64,000 bases of DNA from Aggregatibacter actinomycetemcomitans (GCF_003130205.1 NZ_NRDF01000009.1:1-64000), one strand, 5' to 3'; shown: positions 28,778-37,173, numbered from the stretch's first letter. Numbers and translations: made by a program. Notes: generated by a model not told the origin, from the sequence alone.

Positions 28778-29382
28778 TGGTGAGCGAAAAAGAGAAAATG
28801 CTGCGTGGTCTCGCCCATCAGCCTTACACCGATGAGCTGGTAGCAATGCGCTTGCGTGCCAAAGAGTTGCTGTACCAATTCAATATTCTGACCCGCCCTA
28901 GCGATAAAGCGGAAAAAGTGCGGTTGATTTTGGCGTTGTTTGGCAAAGCCGACGCGACAACGCATGTCAATGCGCCCTTTTATTGTGACTACGGCAGCAA
29001 TATTAAGGTGGGAAAAAACTTTTTTGCCAATTATCACTGCACCATTTTAGATAACGCGCCGGTGACCATCGGCGACGATGTGATGTTTGCGCCCAATGTG
29101 AGTTTATATACGGTGGGACACCCGCTCGATCCCGAATTGCGCCTCGCCGGCTGGGAGCAGGCGCTTCCGATTACCATCGGCAATAATGTGTGGCTTGGCG
29201 GCAATGTTGTGGTTCTGGGCGGTGTGACAATTGGTGATAATGTGGTAATTGCTGCGGGTTCCGTAGTCACTAAAGATATTCCTGCAAACACCGTCGCCGT
29301 GGGGTCTCCTTGTCGGGTAGTGCGACAAGTGAATGTGGCAGATCGTGAAAATTATCTGCGTACCTACCGGCCGCAAATCTAA
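28777..29382 (+). CDS. maa: Maltose/galactoside O-acetyltransferase family enzyme
   Basis: The 201-residue left-handed beta-helix enzyme begins with the Mac domain (MLRGLAHQPYTDELVAMRLRA) and continues with hexapeptide repeats (NIKVGKNFFANYHCTILD, VTIGDDVMFAPNVSLYTVGHP, IGNNVWLGGNVVVLGGVTIG). The catalytic His is in YTVGHPLD. It transfers acetyl from acetyl-CoA to a sugar hydroxyl; the physiological substrate is uncertain. It is translationally coupled to yqaB. Confidence 0.85.
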   Translation: MVSEKEKMLRGLAHQPYTDELVAMRLRAKELLYQFNILTRPSDKAEKVRLILALFGKADATTHVNAPFYCDYGSNIKVGKNFFANYHCTILDNAPVTIGDDVMFAPNVSLYTVGHPLDPELRLAGWEQALPITIGNNVWLGGNVVVLGGVTIGDNVVIAAGSVVTKDIPANTVAVGSPCRVVRQVNVADRENYLRTYRPQI

Positions 29383-29384
29383 CG

Positions 29385-29870
29385 ATGTTAGACCTCTTCA
29401 GCTGGGATTGGTGGCAATCCTTATTCGGCGAACACCGGCTTTGGATCATGTTCGCCAGCGCCTTTCTCAGTTCCACCGTGCTGCCCGGCAATTCGGAAAT
29501 TATTTTTCTTACCATCGCCGCACCGCTTTTATGGTCAGGCTCTCATTATTTTTCCATCGACATTCAAAGTCTGTTATGGGTTGCGGTTATCGGTAATACA
29601 CTTGGAAGTCTGACCACTTATGTTTTAGGGCGTTGGTTGCCTGCTTTCAATAAACCGCCGCAGAATGCCGAACTGGCTTGGGCATTGGAAAAAACACAAC
29701 GTTACGGCAGTTTGATGTTATTTTTCAGCTGGTTGCCAATCATCGGAGATGTATTTTGTGCGGTGGCGGGTTGGTTGCGGTTGAACTGGTTGGCGTGCCT
29801 GGTTTTTATCGCGCTGGGCAAAATAGTGCGGTATGTTTTTTTGTTGTTTTTAGGTGTGGCTTTTCTGTAA
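29385..29870 (+). CDS. yqaA: YqaA-family inner-membrane protein
   Basis: The 161-residue protein has about four membrane segments and the SNARE-associated (DedA-type) pattern: AFLSSTVLPGNSEIIFL near the start, GNTLGSLTTYVLGRWLP, and YGSLMLFFSWLPIIGDVFCAVAGWLR. It belongs to the YqaA branch, whose role is unknown. It starts 2 bp after the acetyltransferase stop. Confidence 0.88.
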   Translation: MLDLFSWDWWQSLFGEHRLWIMFASAFLSSTVLPGNSEIIFLTIAAPLLWSGSHYFSIDIQSLLWVAVIGNTLGSLTTYVLGRWLPAFNKPPQNAELAWALEKTQRYGSLMLFFSWLPIIGDVFCAVAGWLRLNWLACLVFIALGKIVRYVFLLFLGVAFL

Positions 29871-29905
29871 AGCCTGTGATTTTCCTGTAAAATACATAAA
29901 AAAAT

Positions 29906-29924
29906 GCCTCTCACGAAGAGAGGC
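29906..29924. other. Hairpin between yqaA and luxS
   Basis: GCCTCTC and GAGAGGC enclose a 5-base loop, preceded by seven A residues. On the minus strand it would be a good terminator; on the plus strand it lacks a T-run. It may still stabilise the yqaA mRNA end. Confidence 0.5.
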
Positions 29925-29964
29925 AAATAACCTAAGGAACCAATTTTATTAAAACAACTGCAAG

Positions 29965-29993
29965 TTGCTCGTAATTTATGACAATAGTATAAC
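29965..29993 (+). promoter_or_regulatory. Candidate luxS promoter
   Basis: TTGCTC (29965-29970), a 17-bp spacer and TATAAC (29988-29993) lie about 90 bp before the luxS start. The TGAGGAAAAA ribosome-binding site precedes the ATG. Confidence 0.4.
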
Positions 29994-30082
29994 GGAAAAA
30001 GTTCGCAAGAATTTACAAAAACTTATAAATAATTTACGAACGCTTAATTTTTAATCAAAAAAGCTAAAATTGAGGAAAAAAT

Positions 30083-30589
30083 ATGCCATTACTTGATAGT
30101 TTTAAAGTGGATCACACCCGAATGAAGGCGCCTGCCGTACGTATTGCGAAGATCATGCGCACTCCAAAAGGAGACAATATCACCGTTTTTGATCTTCGTT
30201 TCACGATACCTAACAAAGAAAACTTGCCACCGAAAGGTATTCACACCCTTGAACATTTATTTGCCGGTTTTATGCGCGATCACTTAAATGGCAAGGATGT
30301 GGAAATTATCGATATTTCCCCGATGGGCTGTCGCACCGGTTTTTATATGTCCTTAATCGGCACGCCAAATGAAACCCAAATCGCACAGGCGTGGGCAGCT
30401 TCGATGCAGGATATTCTGAATGTAAAGAAACAAAGCGAAATCCCTGAACTAAATGAGTACCAATGCGGCACTTACACCGAGCATTCTTTGGAAGAAGCAC
30501 ATCAAATCGCACAAAATGTGTTGGATCGCGGTATCGGCGTAAATAAAAATGAAGATTTAACCTTAGACGAAAGCTTATTAAAACAATAA
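30083..30589 (+). CDS. luxS: S-ribosylhomocysteine lyase LuxS
   Basis: The 168-residue enzyme splits S-ribosylhomocysteine into homocysteine and DPD, the precursor of the AI-2 signal. Metal ligands are His54 and His58 in [12 protein letters not shown] and Cys128 in [11 protein letters not shown]; the catalytic Cys83 is in [10 protein letters not shown]. Length is normal. It is the last functional gene before a short interrupted frame and a terminator. Confidence 0.98.
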   Translation: MPLLDSFKVDHTRMKAPAVRIAKIMRTPKGDNITVFDLRFTIPNKENLPPKGIHTLEHLFAGFMRDHLNGKDVEIIDISPMGCRTGFYMSLIGTPNETQIAQAWAASMQDILNVKKQSEIPELNEYQCGTYTEHSLEEAHQIAQNVLDRGIGVNKNEDLTLDESLLKQ

Positions 30590-30600
30590 GGAGACGTTTA

Positions 30601-30750
30601 TGACCACCATCGATACATAACCTGAAAGCATTCGTCATTTTTTAGTGGCAGAAGGATTCGGATTGCCTGTTCTAATCGCCAACTTCATCAGCCTGTCCCC
30701 TTCCGGCCCGCCATCATGGAAGGCAAATCTCAAAAGATCGGAATGATAAG
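30601..30750 (+). pseudogene. Interrupted short reading frame after luxS
   Basis: A good AAGGAGACG ribosome-binding site and ATG follow luxS directly, but the frame stops after six codons (MTTIDT). Past the stop the same frame continues as PESIRHFLVAEGFGLPVL and on to about 30750. I do not recognise the product. It may be a decayed gene once cotranscribed with luxS, or a chance frame. Confidence 0.35.
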
Positions 30751-30798
30751 GACAATAATTGAAAAAGAAAAATATTTGGCAATACAATAAAGACAACC

Positions 30799-30828
30799 AA
30801 AGCAATGAACCCGTTTCATTGCTTTTTA
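30799..30828 (+). terminator. Rho-independent terminator downstream of luxS
   Basis: AAGCAATGAA (30800-30809) pairs with TTCATTGCTT (30815-30824) around a short loop, followed by T residues. Confidence 0.85.
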
Positions 30829-30907
30829 TCGCCTCGGAACAGAAAAGTGCGGTCGGAATTTTAGGTGTTTCACATCGAAAAAACACAGGAAAAATCCACC
30901 GCACTTT

Positions 30908-31567
30908 TTAAAACCCGACCGGTGTGGTGAATTCCATGGTTTCGCCGGTGATGGGGTGTTGGATTTGCAGGCTTTCGGCGTGTAGACATAAGCGTGACGA
31001 GAGGACTTTAGCTTGCAGGTGGGCGTAGAATTTATCGCCCAAAATCGGGTGTCCGAGCGCCAGCATATGCAAACGTAATTGATGGGAACGGCCGGTGATG
31101 GGCGTGAGTTTTACGCGGGTGGTGTTGTTTGGATAACGCTGCAAAACATCGTAAAAAGTGACCGCTCTTTTGCCCCGCTCGAAGCAAATTTTCTGACGCG
31201 GGCGGTTTTCCCAGTCGCAAATGAGCGGTAATTCCACCACGCCCTGATCTTGTTCCAAATGCCCCCAAACCAGCGCCTGATAATATTTTTTCGGTTTGCG
31301 TTCGCGAAATTGACGTTTTAATTCGCGATCCGCCGCTTTGCTCAAGGCGAACAGCAAAATGCCGCTGGTTGCCATGTCCAGCCGGTGTGCCGGTTCGCAA
31401 AAACCGTATTTTTCCTTCACCCGCGACATGGCGCTGTCGTAGTATTGCGGCTGATTGCCCGGAACCGAAAGCAAGCCGCTTGGTTTATTCACCACGGCGA
31501 TGTAATCATCGCGATACACCAAATCCAGCCAAGGTTCCTGCGGTGGATTATATTCAATCAGAGCCAT
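30908..31567 (-). CDS. rluA: Pseudouridine synthase RluA (23S rRNA U746 / tRNA U32)
   Basis: The 219-residue protein has the RluA-family catalytic motif HRLDMATSG with its Asp, the entry segment VVNKPSGLLSVPG, and the later ITGRSHQLRLHMLALGHPILGDKFYA. It lacks an S4 domain, as expected of the short dual-specificity RluA. It isomerises uridine in 23S rRNA and several tRNAs. An uptake-signal pair (30843-30908) lies at its 3' end. Confidence 0.93.
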   Translation of the reverse strand: MALIEYNPPQEPWLDLVYRDDYIAVVNKPSGLLSVPGNQPQYYDSAMSRVKEKYGFCEPAHRLDMATSGILLFALSKAADRELKRQFRERKPKKYYQALVWGHLEQDQGVVELPLICDWENRPRQKICFERGKRAVTFYDVLQRYPNNTTRVKLTPITGRSHQLRLHMLALGHPILGDKFYAHLQAKVLSSRLCLHAESLQIQHPITGETMEFTTPVGF

Positions 31568-31884
31568 ATTTATTCCTTATTGGTGACGATTATCACGGGC
31601 AATCGAATTGCCGAGTAGCCTGTTGTAACAGCAGCAAAGCCTGCTACGTTACACTTGCAGGGTGCTGATTTTTTCGGCCGAATATTGTTTTATACCGCCA
31701 GAAAACCGGTTGTCGATGTTCAATCAGGATAAACCCAAGCGCAACAGTCGTGATGTTCTCTCTGTTCATAAAAAGGCGCTATTTTAGCGGTGTTATCAAG
31801 AAAAATAAACGTTCCACGGATATTTTGTAACTACACGAATTGATCTGAATTTTGTGATCCGCCCCACAAAAACGTAGCACATCC
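31568..31884. other. Gene-free region between rluA and pnuC with a solitary IS end
   Basis: No coding sequence seen. At 31855-31871 the sequence TGATCCGCCCCACAAAA nearly repeats the left end of the deleted IS3-type element at 20416, which suggests a leftover insertion-sequence end. Confidence 0.45.
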
Positions 31885-31913
31885 TTTACATTCTAAAAAA
31901 TACTTTCTAAGAT
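31885..31913 (+). promoter_or_regulatory. Sigma-70 promoter of pnuC
   Basis: TTTACA (31885-31890), a 17-bp spacer and TAAGAT (31908-31913) lie 33 bp before the ATG. The transcript start would fall within an uptake signal. Confidence 0.6.
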
Positions 31914-31946
31914 GACCGCACTTTGTACGTCATAAGCGAGGTTATT

Positions 31947-32636
31947 ATGAACCCGGAGCAACTCCTACACAAAGCCAAACAGGAACTCTTTTCCGGCTGG
32001 AAACCCTTTGAGGTTTTCTGGTTATTACTTTTCATCGCGGCGCAAATTATTGCATTTGTATTGGATCCGCAATCGCTTCTCGCCATGATTTCCGGCACTG
32101 CCGGCGTGATTTGCGTGGTGTTTGTCAGTAAAGGAAAAATTAGTAACTATTTATTCGGTCTTATCTTTGCTTACACTTATTTCTATGTCGCGTGGAAGGC
32201 GAATTTCATCGGCGAAATGAACACCGTGTTATACGTTTACCTTCCGGCGCAATTTATCGGCTATTTCACGTGGAAAGCCCATATGCAACAAGAAAAAAGC
32301 GGTAACGAAAGCGTGATTGCCAAATCGCTGACATTACAGGGCTGGATTATGCTCGCCGCTACTGTTAGTGTCGGCACGCTATTATTCGTGCAGGCCCTCA
32401 AAGCCGCAGGCGGGAGTTCTACCGGCTTAGACGGCTTAACCACCATCATTACCGTCGCCGCGCAGTTATTGATGATTTTGCGTTACCGCGAACAATGGCT
32501 GTTGTGGATTTTGCTGAACATTATCTCCATTGTGTTGTGGGCAGAAACACCGGCAATATACCTCATGTACAGCGCCTATTTGCTTAACTCTTTGTATGGT
32601 TATTATAACTGGACGAAGTTGGCAAAACAGAGCTGA
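31947..32636 (+). CDS. pnuC: Nicotinamide riboside transporter PnuC
   Basis: The 229-residue inner-membrane protein has about seven membrane segments and PnuC motifs: FWLLLFIAAQIIAFVLDP, ISNYLFGLIFAYTYFY, and the C-terminal REQWLLWILLNIISIVLWA. It brings nicotinamide riboside into the cell, where it is phosphorylated to NMN. In Haemophilus it completes the NadN route. The frame extends to a TTG at 31923, but GCGAGG (about 31935-31940) points to the ATG at 31947, giving the usual length. Confidence 0.95.
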   Translation: MNPEQLLHKAKQELFSGWKPFEVFWLLLFIAAQIIAFVLDPQSLLAMISGTAGVICVVFVSKGKISNYLFGLIFAYTYFYVAWKANFIGEMNTVLYVYLPAQFIGYFTWKAHMQQEKSGNESVIAKSLTLQGWIMLAATVSVGTLLFVQALKAAGGSSTGLDGLTTIITVAAQLLMILRYREQWLLWILLNIISIVLWAETPAIYLMYSAYLLNSLYGYYNWTKLAKQS

Positions 32637-32660
32637 TGAGGTAAATTCACCGAAAAAAAT

Positions 32661-32717
32661 GACCGCACTTTTGCAGCTTCACGTTTGCAGATCACAAAAG
32701 TGCGGTCGTCTTTTTCA
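32661..32717. terminator. Bidirectional inverted uptake-signal pair between pnuC and trmN6
   Basis: GACCGCACTTTTG (32661-32673) pairs with CAAAAGTGCGGTC (32695-32707), a 13-bp stem with T residues after it. Confidence 0.75.
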
Positions 32718-32723
32718 GCGTTT

Positions 32724-33425
32724 TCAAAACTTCATATAAAATGCCCGCGTCAACGTCACAAAATCATCGTGATAGCGATTATGCTTATCATAAATGATCA
32801 GTCGGCTATGTTGCAGAGGCTGTGGTTGCATAGCGAAGGTCAACAACACCCGTTGCGGCGCTTTGCCTTGTTTGGTCGTCACATCGCAGCGCTCAACGCA
32901 GTAAAGTGCGGTGGTTTTTAGTAGCGTTTCGCCCGCCTCCAAAGGCAACACAAAACTGATTTTCCCTTTCGGCGCCAAGCAAGAAGCGGCGGTTTCCAAC
33001 CAATGCAAATGGCTTTGAGACGCCAAATAACGGGCGATGTTGCGTTCCTCATTACGGCAATCCACGCCCGTTTGAAAATAAGGCGGATTGGCGACAATCA
33101 AGTCAAAAGCGTGCTTGCTTTGCGCGCAGAATGTATCTATATCCTGTTGATACACCTGAATTTTATCTTTCCATGGCGATGCCGATACGTTTTCCTGCGC
33201 CTGTTGAGCGGCGGCAGGATCGATTTCCACGGCACAAATTCGACTTTCCGCCGAACTCCGCTGCGCCAACATCAAGGCAATTAACCCGCTGCCTAAATCC
33301 AGAATCTGTTTTGCCTGCGCCACATCCGCCCACGCGCCTAATAAAATGCCGTCCGTGCCCACTTTCATGGCGCAGCGATCATGATTCACACGAAATTGCT
33401 TAAATTGAAATCCCATATTGCTCAT
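32724..33425 (-). CDS. trmN6: tRNA1(Val) A37 N6-methyltransferase, altered SAM loop
   Basis: The protein (233 residues from the ATG at 33425) matches E. coli YfiC/TrmN6, with [26 protein letters not shown], the catalytic NPPYFQTG and the end [14 protein letters not shown]. It would methylate N6 of A37 in tRNA-Val. Motif I reads [16 protein letters not shown], whereas relatives have LDxGxGxGLxALMLAQR. Two residues of the glycine loop that holds SAM are missing, equal to a 6-bp loss, so activity may be reduced or lost. The first ATG, or MGFQFKQF nine bases later, could be the start. Divergent from srmB, as in H. influenzae. Confidence 0.9.
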   Translation of the reverse strand: MSNMGFQFKQFRVNHDRCAMKVGTDGILLGAWADVAQAKQILDLGSGLIALMLAQRSSAESRICAVEIDPAAAQQAQENVSASPWKDKIQVYQQDIDTFCAQSKHAFDLIVANPPYFQTGVDCRNEERNIARYLASQSHLHWLETAASCLAPKGKISFVLPLEAGETLLKTTALYCVERCDVTTKQGKAPQRVLLTFAMQPQPLQHSRLIIYDKHNRYHDDFVTLTRAFYMKF

Positions 33426-33447
33426 CAAAAAACATCGCTAAAAACAA

Positions 33448-33477
33448 CCGCACTTTAACAGCAAAGTGCGGTATAAT
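33448..33477 (+). promoter_or_regulatory. srmB promoter -10 box overlapping an uptake signal
   Basis: TATAAT at 33472-33477 directly follows, and shares bases with, the uptake signal AAAGTGCGGT at 33463-33472. An opposite signal (ACCGCACTTT) starts at 33448, making a small hairpin. There is no strong -35 box. Confidence 0.45.
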
Positions 33478-33514
33478 TCGGCGCAATTTTAATGCTAATG
33501 AACGACAAATACCA

Positions 33515-34846
33515 ATGACAAACCTCATCCAATTTGCAGATTTTGATCTCGCACCCGAATTACTCAACGCCCTTCAGAAAAAAGGTTATCAACGCCCCAC
33601 CGCGATCCAGCAGGAAACCATTCCGGCGGCGATGGAAGGCGGTGATGTATTGGGTTCCGCGCCCACCGGCACCGGTAAAACGGCGGCATTTTTGTTGCCG
33701 GCAATTCAGCATTTGCTGGATTACCCGCGTCGTAAACCGGGTGCGCCGCGCGTGTTAGTGTTAACGCCGACCCGCGAACTTGCCATGCAGGTAGCGGAGC
33801 AGGCGAAGGAACTTGCCTGCTTCACCAAACTCAGCATCGCAACCATTACAGGCGGTGTGGCGTATCAAAATCACGGGGGAATTTTCAATAAAAATCAAGA
33901 CATTGTGGTTGCCACGCCGGGACGGTTGTTGCAATACATTAAAGAAGAAAATTTTGATTGCCGCGCGGTGGAGATTCTGATTTTCGATGAAGCGGACAGA
34001 ATGTTGCAAATGGGGTTCGGGCAGGATGCGGAAAAAATTGCGGCGGAAACCCGCTGGCGCAAGCAAACCTTATTGTTCTCCGCAACCCTTGAAGGCGACC
34101 TGCTGGAAGATTTTGCCGCACGCACCTTAAACGAGCCGATGAAAATTGAGGCGGAACCGAGTCGTCGCGAACGCAAGAAGATTCAGCAGTGGTATTATCA
34201 CGCCGACAGCCATGAACATAAATTCAAATTGCTGGCGCGCTTCATTGGACAGGAACAGGTGAGTAAAGGTATTGTATTCGTGCGCCGCCGTGAAGAGGTG
34301 CGGGAACTGGCGGAAAATCTGCGTAAACGCGGCATTCGCAGCGCCTATCTGGAAGGCGAAATGGCACAAACCCAGCGCAATAATGCCATCGACAAACTGA
34401 AAAACAGCGTGGTAACGGTGCTGGTTTCCACAGATGTCTCCGCACGCGGCATTGACATTGATGATGTCAGCCACATTATGAATTTCGATTTGCCGTACAG
34501 CGCCGACACGTATTTGCACCGTATCGGGCGTACTGCACGCGCAGGAAAAAAAGGCACGGCGGTATCTTTTGTGGAAGCTCACGATTACCGCCTGCTCGGC
34601 AAAATCAAACGTTATACCGGCGAGCTCTTAAAGGCTCGCGTGATTGAGGGCTTAGAGCCGCGCACCAAAGCACCGAAAGACGGTGAAATCAAAACCGTCA
34701 GCAAGAAACAAAAAGCGAAGAAACTCGAAAAACGTGAAGCGCAGAAAAAAGCGGATAAGAAGGTCAAACAGCGCCATCAGGATCGTAAAAACATTGGTAA
34801 GCGCCGCAAACCGAGCGTGTCAACCCCACCGAAAACTGTTAAATAA
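33515..34846 (+). CDS. srmB: ATP-dependent RNA helicase SrmB
   Basis: The 443-residue DEAD-box helicase assists 50S ribosome assembly. It has the Q-motif (GYQRPTAIQQETIP), Walker A (SAPTGTGKT), Ia (TPTRELAMQV), GG and TPGR motifs, motif II (IFDEADRM), SAT (LFSATLEGD), and motifs IV-VI including STDVSARGIDI and HRIGRTARAG. The Lys/Arg-rich tail from about residue 385 (KKQKAKKLEKREAQKKADKK, then KNIGKRRKPS) is typical of SrmB and binds RNA. Confidence 0.95.
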   Translation: MTNLIQFADFDLAPELLNALQKKGYQRPTAIQQETIPAAMEGGDVLGSAPTGTGKTAAFLLPAIQHLLDYPRRKPGAPRVLVLTPTRELAMQVAEQAKELACFTKLSIATITGGVAYQNHGGIFNKNQDIVVATPGRLLQYIKEENFDCRAVEILIFDEADRMLQMGFGQDAEKIAAETRWRKQTLLFSATLEGDLLEDFAARTLNEPMKIEAEPSRRERKKIQQWYYHADSHEHKFKLLARFIGQEQVSKGIVFVRRREEVRELAENLRKRGIRSAYLEGEMAQTQRNNAIDKLKNSVVTVLVSTDVSARGIDIDDVSHIMNFDLPYSADTYLHRIGRTARAGKKGTAVSFVEAHDYRLLGKIKRYTGELLKARVIEGLEPRTKAPKDGEIKTVSKKQKAKKLEKREAQKKADKKVKQRHQDRKNIGKRRKPSVSTPPKTVK

Positions 34847-34847
34847 T

Positions 34848-35042
34848 CATGTTAGCCGCAATGGCATTAAGTTGCAGGGACGCCTGTCCTATTATCAAAA
34901 TGCACAACACTACCGCCTCGCCGGCAACTTCGCCATCAGCCTGGCAGACGTCACCGACGCGGCGGTGGTGGAACGCCAATTGACACACCTTGAACAAGCC
35001 AACACGGAATTAGCAAACGCCATTAGCGCAAAACTCGCTTGA
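34848..35042 (+). pseudogene. C-terminal coding remnant of unknown gene after srmB
   Basis: Right after srmB, in another frame, about 60 codons read as protein-like sequence (NGIKLQGRLSYYQNAQHYR, then LADVTDAAVVERQLTHLEQA) ending in TGA, with no start codon or ribosome-binding site. It looks like the 3' end of a gene whose front was lost by a deletion at the end of srmB. I do not recognise the family. Confidence 0.4.
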
Positions 35043-35064
35043 TACAAATTTGACTTGAGAACTG

Positions 35065-35100
35065 ACCGCACTTTAGCCTCAAAAGTGCGGTTATTTTTTT
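35065..35100 (+). terminator. Inverted uptake-signal terminator after srmB
   Basis: ACCGCACTTT (35065-35074) pairs with AAAGTGCGGT (35082-35091) and is followed by seven T residues. Confidence 0.75.
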
Positions 35101-35121
35101 AGGTGAATTTCACTTTCCTTA

Positions 35122-35213
35122 GAAAAAATGTGAAAAGTTACATTTTTTCCTTGTAAAAAGTGTTTTGATGTGACATTTTTTCCTTGGAAAAAATGTAAAG
35201 CCTGCGCTAGAAT
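35122..35213. promoter_or_regulatory. Palindromic operator array and promoter of the DUF4143 ATPase gene
   Basis: Four copies of the half-site ACATTTTTTC(C) occur. They form one inverted pair at 35122-35149 and a near-perfect palindrome ACATTTTTTCC-TT-GGAAAAAATGT at 35173-35196. The second and third half-sites are 33 bp apart, about three helical turns. A promoter of TTGGAA (35184-35189), 18 bp and TAGAAT (35208-35213) has its -35 box inside the palindrome, so a bound protein would block transcription. Confidence 0.6.
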
Positions 35214-35241
35214 AGCGAAAAATCCAATGAGGGAATAAACG

Positions 35242-36543
35242 ATGAAACGCTATATCTTAGACTTATTACAAAAGTGGAAAACCAAACCCAATCGTAAACC
35301 CTTAATTATTCAAGGCGCTCGACAAGTGGGCAAAACATGGGCGATGAAACATTTTGGCGAACAGGCTTTTGAACACGTCGCCTACATTAACTTCGATAAT
35401 AATCCGCGCATGAAAACCCTATTCGCAGGCGACTACAACATCGAGCGTTTAATCCTCGGGTTAAAAATCGAAAGCGGCGTGGATATTCAAGCGGACAATA
35501 CGCTGATCATTTTTGATGAAATCCAAGAAGTGCCGCAAGCCCTTTCCTCCCTCAAATATTTTTATGAAAACGCACCGCACTTTTACATTGTCGCCGCCGG
35601 TTCGTTGCTTGGCGTTTCGCTCCATCATCAAGCCTCTTTTCCGGTGGGAAAAGTGGATTTTCAGCCTATTTATCCCATGGATTCTCGCGAATTTTTACTT
35701 GCCATGGGCAAACAGGATCTCGTGCAATTACTGGAACTGCAGGATTGGGCGTTAATTAGCGCAATGAAATCGGAGTACATTGATTTACTGCGCCAATATT
35801 ATTTTGTGGGCGGTATGCCGGAAGCGGTCAAAACCTTTGCGGAAACACAGAATTTAAACGAAGTTCGGCAAATCCAACGCAATTTGCTGATGGCATACGA
35901 ACAGGATTTTTCCAAACACATTAGCGACGGGCAAACGGTGCAACGGGTGCGCGCATTGTGGAACAGCATTCCGGAACAGCTGGCAAAAGAAAACAAAAAA
36001 TTCGTCTATTCCCAGCTGCAAAAAGGGGCTCGCAGTAAAGATTATGAAAGCGCCCTGCGATGGCTGAAAGACAGCGGTTTAGTCCACGTCGTGCCACGCA
36101 TTAAAAAACCGCATTTACCGCTGAGCGCCTATCAAGACAACGCCTTTAAATTATTCAGCCTTGATGTGGGCTTGCTCGGCGCACAAAGCTATTTAGACCC
36201 GACAGTGCTTTTGGAAGGCAACCGCCTATTCACCGAATTCAAAGGCGCACTGACCGAACAATACGTTCTGCAACAGCTCTTAGTGTTGCAAGACAATCCC
36301 GTTTTCTACTGGGCAACGGAAAAAGGCACGGCAGAAGTGGACTTTGTGCTGCAACAAGGACAAAACATCACCCCAATTGAAGTGAAAGCGGAAGAAAATT
36401 TGAAAGCAAAGAGTTTAAAAGTCTATGTGGATCAATTTCAACCCAAACGTGCTTTACGGTTTTCAATGGCGGATTATAAGGAACAGGATTGGGTGGTGAA
36501 TGTGCCGTTGTATGGGGTTATCAGTTCTAATATGGGAGAATAA
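35242..36543 (+). CDS. AAA_14/DUF4143 ATPase of unknown function
   Basis: The 433-residue protein has an N-terminal AAA-type ATPase domain with Walker A GARQVGKT (residues 25-32), Walker B LIIFDEIQE (Asp92, Glu93) and a sensor-like AAGSLLGVSL, then a DUF4143 domain. Its C-terminus contains EVDFVLQQG and ITPIEVKAE, the D...E-x-K spacing of PD-(D/E)xK nuclease folds, which is known for this family. Such genes are common in bacteria and archaea and poorly understood. It has its own palindromic control region and is followed after 6 bp by a small membrane-protein gene. Confidence 0.9.
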   Translation: MKRYILDLLQKWKTKPNRKPLIIQGARQVGKTWAMKHFGEQAFEHVAYINFDNNPRMKTLFAGDYNIERLILGLKIESGVDIQADNTLIIFDEIQEVPQALSSLKYFYENAPHFYIVAAGSLLGVSLHHQASFPVGKVDFQPIYPMDSREFLLAMGKQDLVQLLELQDWALISAMKSEYIDLLRQYYFVGGMPEAVKTFAETQNLNEVRQIQRNLLMAYEQDFSKHISDGQTVQRVRALWNSIPEQLAKENKKFVYSQLQKGARSKDYESALRWLKDSGLVHVVPRIKKPHLPLSAYQDNAFKLFSLDVGLLGAQSYLDPTVLLEGNRLFTEFKGALTEQYVLQQLLVLQDNPVFYWATEKGTAEVDFVLQQGQNITPIEVKAEENLKAKSLKVYVDQFQPKRALRFSMADYKEQDWVVNVPLYGVISSNMGE

Positions 36544-36549
36544 TGGGTT

Positions 36550-37101
36550 ATGGATAAAACATGGTTAGATTTTTTAACAGCAATAGGTTCTATTGCTACT
36601 CCACTTCTAGTTTTATTACTTACCGCAGTTGGATGGAAAGTTAGACAATCAATTGAGCACAAAACAAAACTTGAAGAAAAGCTAAGAGATGAACGCATAG
36701 AAATTTATCACCAAATACTTGAGCCTTATATAATCATGTTAATGACTGATGCTGCCTGGAAATCAGATCCTAAAAATAAAGGAAAAGATAAATTTATTAT
36801 AGGAACTACTAAATTACTTTCCTTAGAATATAGAAAGGTGTCATTTAGGCTATCTTTAATTGGCTCTGATGAAGTAGTTAAAGCGTTTAATAACTTATAC
36901 CAATATTTCTATAACACAACTGATAATTCTGAATCGACCGAACAATCAAATTTAACCGATAAAGCGAAAGAAATGATGTCACTTATTGGATTATTGCTAC
37001 TAGAAATACGGAAAAGTATGGGCAATGAAACAACTGAGTTAAATCAGTGGGATATGCTAGAGTGGTTTATAACGGATGCTAGAAAAATGAAAGAAAAATA
37101 A
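36550..37101 (+). CDS. Unrecognised single-pass membrane protein next to the DUF4143 ATPase
   Basis: The 183-residue protein has one N-terminal membrane segment (about residues 9-30, FLTAIGSIATPLLVLLLTAV), then a charged, coiled-coil-prone helix (HKTKLEEKLRDERIEIYHQI) and a helical cytosolic domain. No catalytic motif is visible. It starts 6 bp after the ATPase stop, so they share a transcript. It is clearly more AT-rich than the genes on either side, which suggests separate acquisition. Function unknown; the layout resembles small membrane proteins in defence or stress loci, but nothing specific supports that. Confidence 0.75.
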   Translation: MDKTWLDFLTAIGSIATPLLVLLLTAVGWKVRQSIEHKTKLEEKLRDERIEIYHQILEPYIIMLMTDAAWKSDPKNKGKDKFIIGTTKLLSLEYRKVSFRLSLIGSDEVVKAFNNLYQYFYNTTDNSESTEQSNLTDKAKEMMSLIGLLLLEIRKSMGNETTELNQWDMLEWFITDARKMKEK

Positions 37102-37173
37102 AGCTACTCAACCCTCACCTAGCTAGCACAAACCTCTTCCGCCCGTGCCTACCTAAAAAACAACTTAAAATCC

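Noticed and set aside
35122-35196. CRISPR-like repeated motif ACATTTTTTCC
   Set aside because: There are only four short half-sites in palindromic arrangement with no spacers; an operator fits better. No CRISPR array was seen anywhere in the window.
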